Below, in pieces: positions 51,983 through 55,906 of a stretch of 55,906 nucleotides of DNA (positions are counted from its first letter, which is position 1; each line of letters opens with the position of its first letter). A model generated the notes under the pieces. It was not told the DNA's origin and made no database searches. It saw only the letters and a program-made list of their open reading frames with translations. Position numbers and translations under genes: made by a program. The stretch comes from Victivallales bacterium. GTDB taxonomy: Bacteria; Verrucomicrobiota; Lentisphaeria; Victivallales; UBA1829. The stretch lies in the NCBI GenBank assembly GCA_016285345.1, contig JAEEQN010000018.1, forward strand, positions 1 through 55,906. Reading direction: 5' to 3'.

Positions 51983-52273
51983 TCAGTCGATCTTGAGGCT
52001 GGCGACGCGGTCCTTGAGTTCCTTGCCGGCGCGGAATTTGACGACCTTGCGCTCCGGGATCGGAACGGTGATCTGCGGCACTTTGGGGTTGCGGCCCTTG
52101 CGGCCCTTGCGGACGCGGATTTCGAAGACGCCGAAGTTGCGGAGTTCGATGTCGCGGCCGGCGGCGAGTTCGTCGGCGATGTAGTCGAGGGTCTTCTGCA
52201 CGATGCTGGCGACTTCGGTCTGGATGAGACCGGTTTCAGCGGAGATTTTGACAACGAGGTCACGTTTCGTCAT
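51983..52273 (-). CDS. HU/IHF-family DNA-bending protein
   Basis: 96 aa. MTKRDLVVKISAETGL, DIELRNFGVFEIRVRKGRKG and a beta arm with GRNPKVPQ where the intercalating Pro sits. The C-terminal FRAGKELKDRVASL is more IHF-like than HU-like; a homodimer is probable as no second subunit is in view. It lies 18 bp before hisS. Confidence 0.92.
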   Translation of the reverse strand: MTKRDLVVKISAETGLIQTEVASIVQKTLDYIADELAAGRDIELRNFGVFEIRVRKGRKGRNPKVPQITVPIPERKVVKFRAGKELKDRVASLKID

Positions 52274-52406
52274 GGTTGATTTTCCTTTTCTGCCCTGCGG
52301 GCGTTGTTTGGTTATGGTTGAATCAAGTCAAAAAATGTGTGTATGCCCGGAGTTGCGCTCCGGACCTGCTTTTGCGGTTTCTGAACTTAAAAAAGTGCCG
52401 CGGACG

Positions 52407-52622
52407 TTATTTCTGGCGGAAAACGATCCTTCCCTTCGTCAGGTCGTACGGGGACATCTCAAGCGTCACCGTGTCGCCCGGAAGAATGCGGATGAAGTGG
52501 AGCCGCATCTTGCCGCTGATGTGGGCAAGGACGATATGTTTGTTTTCAAGTTCGACCCGGAACATGGTGTTGGGGAGCAGTTCGCGGACGACGCCTTCTA
52601 CTTTGACAACGTCTTTAGACAC
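52407..52622 (-). CDS. infA: Translation initiation factor IF-1
   Basis: 71 aa S1-type OB fold: [58 protein letters not shown]. It starts with GTG (52622) behind a very strong GGAGGT 7 bp upstream; that SD and the GTG lie inside the last codons of map (8-bp overlap), so the two are tightly coupled. After the stop come 133 bp with a CCGGAG/CTCCGG hairpin before the IHF-like gene. Confidence 0.96.
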   Translation of the reverse strand: MSKDVVKVEGVVRELLPNTMFRVELENKHIVLAHISGKMRLHFIRILPGDTVTLEMSPYDLTKGRIVFRQK

Positions 52623-53391
52623 GTGTTAAGACCTCCGTATGAGTTTCAGTTATTAGTATCATGTGTTCAAAATGCGCCGAGGGCTGGCCGTCCGCCGTAC
52701 GGACCGTCCAGTTGTCCGGCTCCACGTACACGCGCGCCGTGCCGAGGTTCAGCATGGGTTCGATGCAGAGGACCATGCCGGGCGCGAGGACCGGGCCCTC
52801 GCTCGTGGAAACGAAGTTCGGCACCTCGGGCGGCTCGTGGAGACGCGTGCCGCAGCCGTGCCCGACGAGGTCGCGGACGATGCCGAGCTTGTAGCGGTTC
52901 GCGACTTCCGCGACGGCGCGGGAGATGTCGCCGACATGCCCGCCGGGGTGCGCCGCGGCGATGCCCGCCTCGAGCGCTTCCTGCGTTCCGGCGAGGAGAC
53001 GCTCGATGTCCTTCGTGGTCGGCTTGTTGCCGACGAGCACGGTCTTCGCTGTGTCGCCGATGCCGCCGTTCAGGGTCACGCCGACGTCCACGCTGACGAT
53101 GTCGCCTTCCTTCAGCACGCATTTTTCACTGGCGATCCCGTGCACGACCACGTCGTTGACCGAGATGCAGATGTTGCGCGGGAAGCCGTTGTAGTTCAGG
53201 AACGTCGGGGTCCCTCCGGTGGCGCGGATCACGGCCCCGGCGAGTTCGTCGAGTTCGAGCGTCGTCATGCCCGGATGGGCGAGCGCGGCGATCTCCTCGC
53301 GGGCGAGCGCGGTGACGCGCGCGGCCTCGCGGATGCGGACGATCTCCTCGGGCGTGTGGATCACGAAATTGCGGCGTTTCATCAGGCGCAT
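52615..53391 (-). CDS. map: Methionine aminopeptidase, type I
   Basis: 258 aa from ATG 53391; an ATG three codons later (53382) is equally possible and neither has a good SD. Removes N-terminal Met from nascent proteins. The five metal ligands are present in [30 protein letters not shown] and FEHMIL. Follows adk by 16 bp and overlaps infA. Confidence 0.95.
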   Translation of the reverse strand: MRLMKRRNFVIHTPEEIVRIREAARVTALAREEIAALAHPGMTTLELDELAGAVIRATGGTPTFLNYNGFPRNICISVNDVVVHGIASEKCVLKEGDIVSVDVGVTLNGGIGDTAKTVLVGNKPTTKDIERLLAGTQEALEAGIAAAHPGGHVGDISRAVAEVANRYKLGIVRDLVGHGCGTRLHEPPEVPNFVSTSEGPVLAPGMVLCIEPMLNLGTARVYVEPDNWTVRTADGQPSAHFEHMILITETHTEVLTRV

Positions 53392-53407
53392 ACGGGAACC
53401 CGCGGGA

Positions 53408-54061
53408 TCACTTCAGGAGCGCGAGAAGCGCCGCGAATCCTTCCTTCACGGGCAGAGAGGAATCGATGCGCGCGAGGCAGCCTTTCCCCTCGTAGAACTG
53501 GATGAGGGGGGCGGTCTGCTCGTGGTAGACTTTCAGGCGGTTCTTCGCGGTTTCGAGGGAGTCGTCGGCGCGCTGGATCAGCTCGCCGCCGCAGCGGTCG
53601 CAGACGCCTTCCTGTTTCGGGGGCGCGAAGAGCTTGTTGAACGCGACGCCGCATTTCTTGCAGGTGAGGCGGGCGGTGAGACGCTGAAGCAGGAGGTCTT
53701 CGGGGGCTTCGAAGAGGATCACGGCATCAAGCTTCATGCCGATGCGGACCATGGCTTCTTCGAGGAGTTCGGCCTGCGCGACCGTGCGCGGGAAGCCGTC
53801 GAGGATGAATCCGTTGGCGCATTCCGCCGTGGCGAGGCGGGCGGCGACCATGTCGGCGACGACCTGGTCGGGGACGAGCTTGCCGGCCTTCATGCAGGCT
53901 TCCGCCTGTTTGCCGAGTTCGGTGCCGGCGGCCACTTCGCCGCGGAGGATTTCGCCGGTGGAGATGTGCGCGAGCTTTTCCTGCGCCATCAGGGGATCGG
54001 AGAGCGTGCCTTTGCCGGCGCCGGGCGGGCCGAGCAGAACGAGATTCTTTTTCGTAATCAT
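53408..54061 (-). CDS. adk: Adenylate kinase
   Basis: 217 aa, long (LID-containing) form. P-loop LLGPPGAGKGT, NMP-binding STGEILRGE and LDGFPRTVAQ. The LID carries a zinc finger with CKKC and CDRC (about residues 130-155). Interconverts AMP, ATP and ADP. First gene of the unit, under the promoter at 54111-54139. Confidence 0.96.
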   Translation of the reverse strand: MITKKNLVLLGPPGAGKGTLSDPLMAQEKLAHISTGEILRGEVAAGTELGKQAEACMKAGKLVPDQVVADMVAARLATAECANGFILDGFPRTVAQAELLEEAMVRIGMKLDAVILFEAPEDLLLQRLTARLTCKKCGVAFNKLFAPPKQEGVCDRCGGELIQRADDSLETAKNRLKVYHEQTAPLIQFYEGKGCLARIDSSLPVKEGFAALLALLK

Positions 54062-54110
54062 AAGAGTGAGACCTCTGAATTGGATGATTTTTCAGTAAAA
54101 ACAATCTTTT

Positions 54111-54139
54111 AATATACTGCGGTTCAACATGTTTTTCAA
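54111..54139 (-). promoter_or_regulatory. Promoter of adk-map-infA-IHF-hisS
   Basis: On the minus strand: -35 TTGAAA (54139-54134), 17-bp spacer, -10 TATATT (54116-54111). A tracts follow upstream near 54155, 54164 and 54173, again at about 10-bp steps. Confidence 0.8.
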
Positions 54140-54233
54140 GCGGTTGAAGCGGAAAAACACAAAAAAAACCGAAAACTATATAACCAGCGACGGAAAGGAC
54201 GCGGGAAAGTCCGGGAAAAAACGCGTTCTGAAC

Positions 54234-54261
54234 TTGTAAATTCCGAATTGCGTGCTACTTT
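54234..54261 (+). promoter_or_regulatory. Promoter of the EIIA-CBS/permease unit
   Basis: -35 TTGTAA (54234-54239), 16-bp spacer, -10 TACTTT (54256-54261), about 55 bp before the ATG. Confidence 0.55.
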
Positions 54262-54316
54262 AAAAGGATTTCATTTTTTTTAAACACATGGAACGACCCA
54301 GGAGGTTATCCCTACC

Positions 54317-55270
54317 ATGAGTGAAACGAAGAACGAGTTTTCGGATTACCTGTTTGCGAACAACATCGCCTGCGGCGTGACGGAGCCCGACGGCGCAAAA
54401 GTCGTGGGCATGCTGCTGGATATGCTCAAACGCCATTTCCCCCAGCTCGACATCGAGGAAGCCCGCGCCGAGATCGAGAAACGCGAAAAAGTCTTCCCGT
54501 GCATCGTCGCCCCCGGCCTCGCCGTGCCGCACGCCCGCATCGCCGGGATCGAGAAGCCGATGATCGCCATCGCGTGCAGCCCGACCGGGATCGGCTACGG
54601 CGGCAAGAATGTGACCACGCAAGTCATATCCCTGAACATGAACGTACTCATCAACGTGATGGTGCTGATCCTGTCCCCGCTGGAAGACCCGAACCTGCAC
54701 CTGCAGGTCATGTCCATGCTGGCGAAATCGTTCTCCGACCCCGCGAACATCCGCCAGGTCGCCGGACTGAGGTCTCCGGCGGAAGTCACCACGTTCTTCG
54801 CCACCGGCAGGATCAAAATGCCGGAATACCTGCTCGCGAAGGACGTGATGCGCACCGACTTCACCCCGCTTCACGAGACGGACACCATCCGCGAGGCGAT
54901 CGACATCTTCGCCACCACCCAGAGCGCGTCCCTGCCGGTGATCGACTCCGTGGGCGACCTGCGCGGCGTGCTGTCGCTGAAGGACATCCTGACCTACACG
55001 CTGCCGGAACACCTCCTCTGGATGGAGAACCTTTCCCCGATCTACCGCTTCCAGCCGTTCGTCGACCTGCTGAAGAGCGCCAGCGACACGCGCGTCTCCG
55101 ACATCATGCAGGAGCTCGGCGAGCCGGTTTCGGAAGACGTCCCGGCGATCCAGCTGGCGAAGCTCTTCCTGGCTCAGGAGACGGCGCAGCTCATCATCAC
55201 GGACGCGAACGGCCGTCTGGCCGGTCTGGTCTCCCTGCGCGAGTTCTGCGCGAAGTTCTTCTGGGAATGA
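54317..55270 (+). CDS. PTS EIIA-type domain fused to two CBS domains
   Basis: 317 aa. Residues about 10-160 are a type-2 (fructose/mannitol) EIIA domain with the phospho-acceptor His in GLAVPHARI (His 72). Residues about 170-225 (AKDVMRTDFTPLHETDTIREA) and 255-315 (RVSDIMQELGEPVSEDV) are CBS modules that bind adenine nucleotides. No EIIB/EIIC sugar transporter is nearby; instead a permease of the ion-transporter superfamily starts 47 bp downstream. It therefore looks like a regulator rather than a sugar-uptake part. Perfect AGGAGGT 10 bp before the ATG. Confidence 0.85.
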   Translation: MSETKNEFSDYLFANNIACGVTEPDGAKVVGMLLDMLKRHFPQLDIEEARAEIEKREKVFPCIVAPGLAVPHARIAGIEKPMIAIACSPTGIGYGGKNVTTQVISLNMNVLINVMVLILSPLEDPNLHLQVMSMLAKSFSDPANIRQVAGLRSPAEVTTFFATGRIKMPEYLLAKDVMRTDFTPLHETDTIREAIDIFATTQSASLPVIDSVGDLRGVLSLKDILTYTLPEHLLWMENLSPIYRFQPFVDLLKSASDTRVSDIMQELGEPVSEDVPAIQLAKLFLAQETAQLIITDANGRLAGLVSLREFCAKFFWE

Positions 55271-55317
55271 CCGCGGCGCAACGAATACGAGATAACTAAA
55301 GAAAGGTTACAGATACC

Positions 55318-55906
55318 ATGTCGGAAGAATCCTCCTCCATTTCCGTCAAATACTTTGTTTCGCGTTTCATGATCCTGCTGGCCGTGAGCCTGACCGTGGG
55401 CCTCGGCGGCTTCTTCTCCCACGCGCTCGAATCGCACCAGGCCGTGGCCTGCGCCGTGTTCATCGGCCTCATCATGGGCACGCTGTTCTTCTGGAAGTTC
55501 CGTCTGGCGCTGGCGTTCCTCGGCCTCGCGGTCCTGATCTTCACCGGCTCGCTGGACATCCCCCACTTCGTGCAGTCGTCCTCGCTGGAAGTGATCCTGT
55601 TCCTGGTCGGCATGATGGTGATCGTGGGCGCGCTGCGCGACCTCGGTTTCTTCACGTGGATCGTGCAGCTGATCGTGGAAATGCCGAACCTGTCCGGCAT
55701 GAAGTTCATCACGGTCACGAGCGTGGCGTCCGCGCTGCTCGCCTGCGCCGTCGATGAAGTCACGTCCATCATCTTCATCTCCACGCTGATCTTCCAGGTG
55801 TGCGACCGCCTGAAACTGAACCCGACCCCGTACATCCTGATCGCCGTGCTCGCCACGAACATCGGCAGCTCGGGCACCATGATGGGCAACCCGGTCGGCA
55901 TCTACA
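55318..55906 (+). CDS. SLC13/ArsB/NhaD-type permease, N-terminal part (cut by window end)
   Basis: 196 codons from ATG 55318 to the edge; AAAGG lies 11 bp upstream. At least five hydrophobic helices are seen. The motif ACAVDEVTSIIFIST and the later VLATNIGSSGTMMGNPVGI fit the ion-transporter superfamily (CitMHS/ArsB/NhaD), where the GNP-type turn lines the ion site. Whether it moves sodium/proton, arsenite, dicarboxylate or phosphate cannot be said from this half. Probably cotranscribed with the EIIA-CBS gene. Confidence 0.82.
   Translation, partial: MSEESSSISVKYFVSRFMILLAVSLTVGLGGFFSHALESHQAVACAVFIGLIMGTLFFWKFRLALAFLGLAVLIFTGSLDIPHFVQSSSLEVILFLVGMMVIVGALRDLGFFTWIVQLIVEMPNLSGMKFITVTSVASALLACAVDEVTSIIFISTLIFQVCDRLKLNPTPYILIAVLATNIGSSGTMMGNPVGIY

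Noticed and set aside
52347..52371. Terminator between infA and the IHF-like gene
   Set aside because: CCGGAG/CTCCGG makes a stem but no U tract follows on the minus strand; it may be a processing or attenuating hairpin instead.
1..55906. tRNA, rRNA, transposase, integrase or phage genes
   Set aside because: None recognised on either strand; the density of housekeeping genes and lack of compositional breaks argue against a mobile island.

Overview
The window reads as ordinary chromosome of a Gram-negative, GC-rich, diderm bacterium that makes both peptidoglycan and LPS. Present are mraZ-rsmH-ftsL-ftsI, lpxC with a FabZ-type dehydratase, phosphatidylserine synthase and decarboxylase, tolB, secretins and an AsmA-like giant protein. 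The FHA-bearing Tad-type machinery, the PEGA lipoprotein and the lpxC-fabZ pairing make me favour the PVC superphylum, possibly Lentisphaerota (Victivallis-like). That placement is inference from gene content only. I saw no tRNA, rRNA, CRISPR array, transposase or phage gene.

Layout: (a) 1-5.5 kb, minus strand: the start of a Gly/Met-rich secreted protein, then a unit of NTF2-like lipoprotein, two tandem paralogous secretin-like proteins and a MarR regulator. (b) 5.5-12.4 kb, minus: a small HNGxWNH-domain protein with rsmI; then hisF, a Sel1-repeat protein with a Met/Gly/Pro tail, tolB and folC. (c) 12.6-16.6 kb, minus: a short division cluster mraZ-rsmH-ftsL-ftsI closed by a strong terminator, with an elaborate upstream control region (MraZ boxes plus phased A/T tracts). 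(d) 17.1-21 kb, minus: cimA, a small membrane protein, a DciA-like gene, birA and ruvA. (e) 21.1-26.8 kb: phoA-yibE/F divergent from fabH and rlmI, then a small membrane protein. (f) 27-33.3 kb: a lone OppB-type permease, then the minus-strand unit yebC-ruvC-psd-pssA-SDR, and miaA. (g) 33.4-44.4 kb, plus: lpxC, a tandem hot-dog FabZ, a Tad-like block (cpaB, FHA-CpaF, tadB, tadC, DUF192, FHA membrane protein, PEGA lipoprotein), then a membrane protein, rsmG and a YqfO/NIF3-like gene. (h) 44.5-50.6 kb: queD, pdxA and a second HNGxWNH protein with an H1-histone-like tail on minus; an AsmA-like giant on plus. (i) 50.7-54.1 kb, minus: adk-map-infA-IHF/HU-hisS. (j) 54.3 kb to the edge, plus: an EIIA-CBS protein followed by a truncated ion-transporter/permease gene.

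Promoters are unusually legible: at 17 places a TTGAAA/TTGATT/TTGACA-like box lies 16-17 bp from a TATATT-like box ahead of a transcription unit. Most attractive for follow-up are the mraZ control region (10-bp-periodic operator boxes and A/T tracts over about 180 bp), the paralogous HNGxWNH domain with one histone-like fusion, the FHA-rich Tad-like locus without visible pilin, the tandem secretin pair ending in a MarR gene, and the FabZ fused to a hot-dog domain lacking its catalytic histidine.
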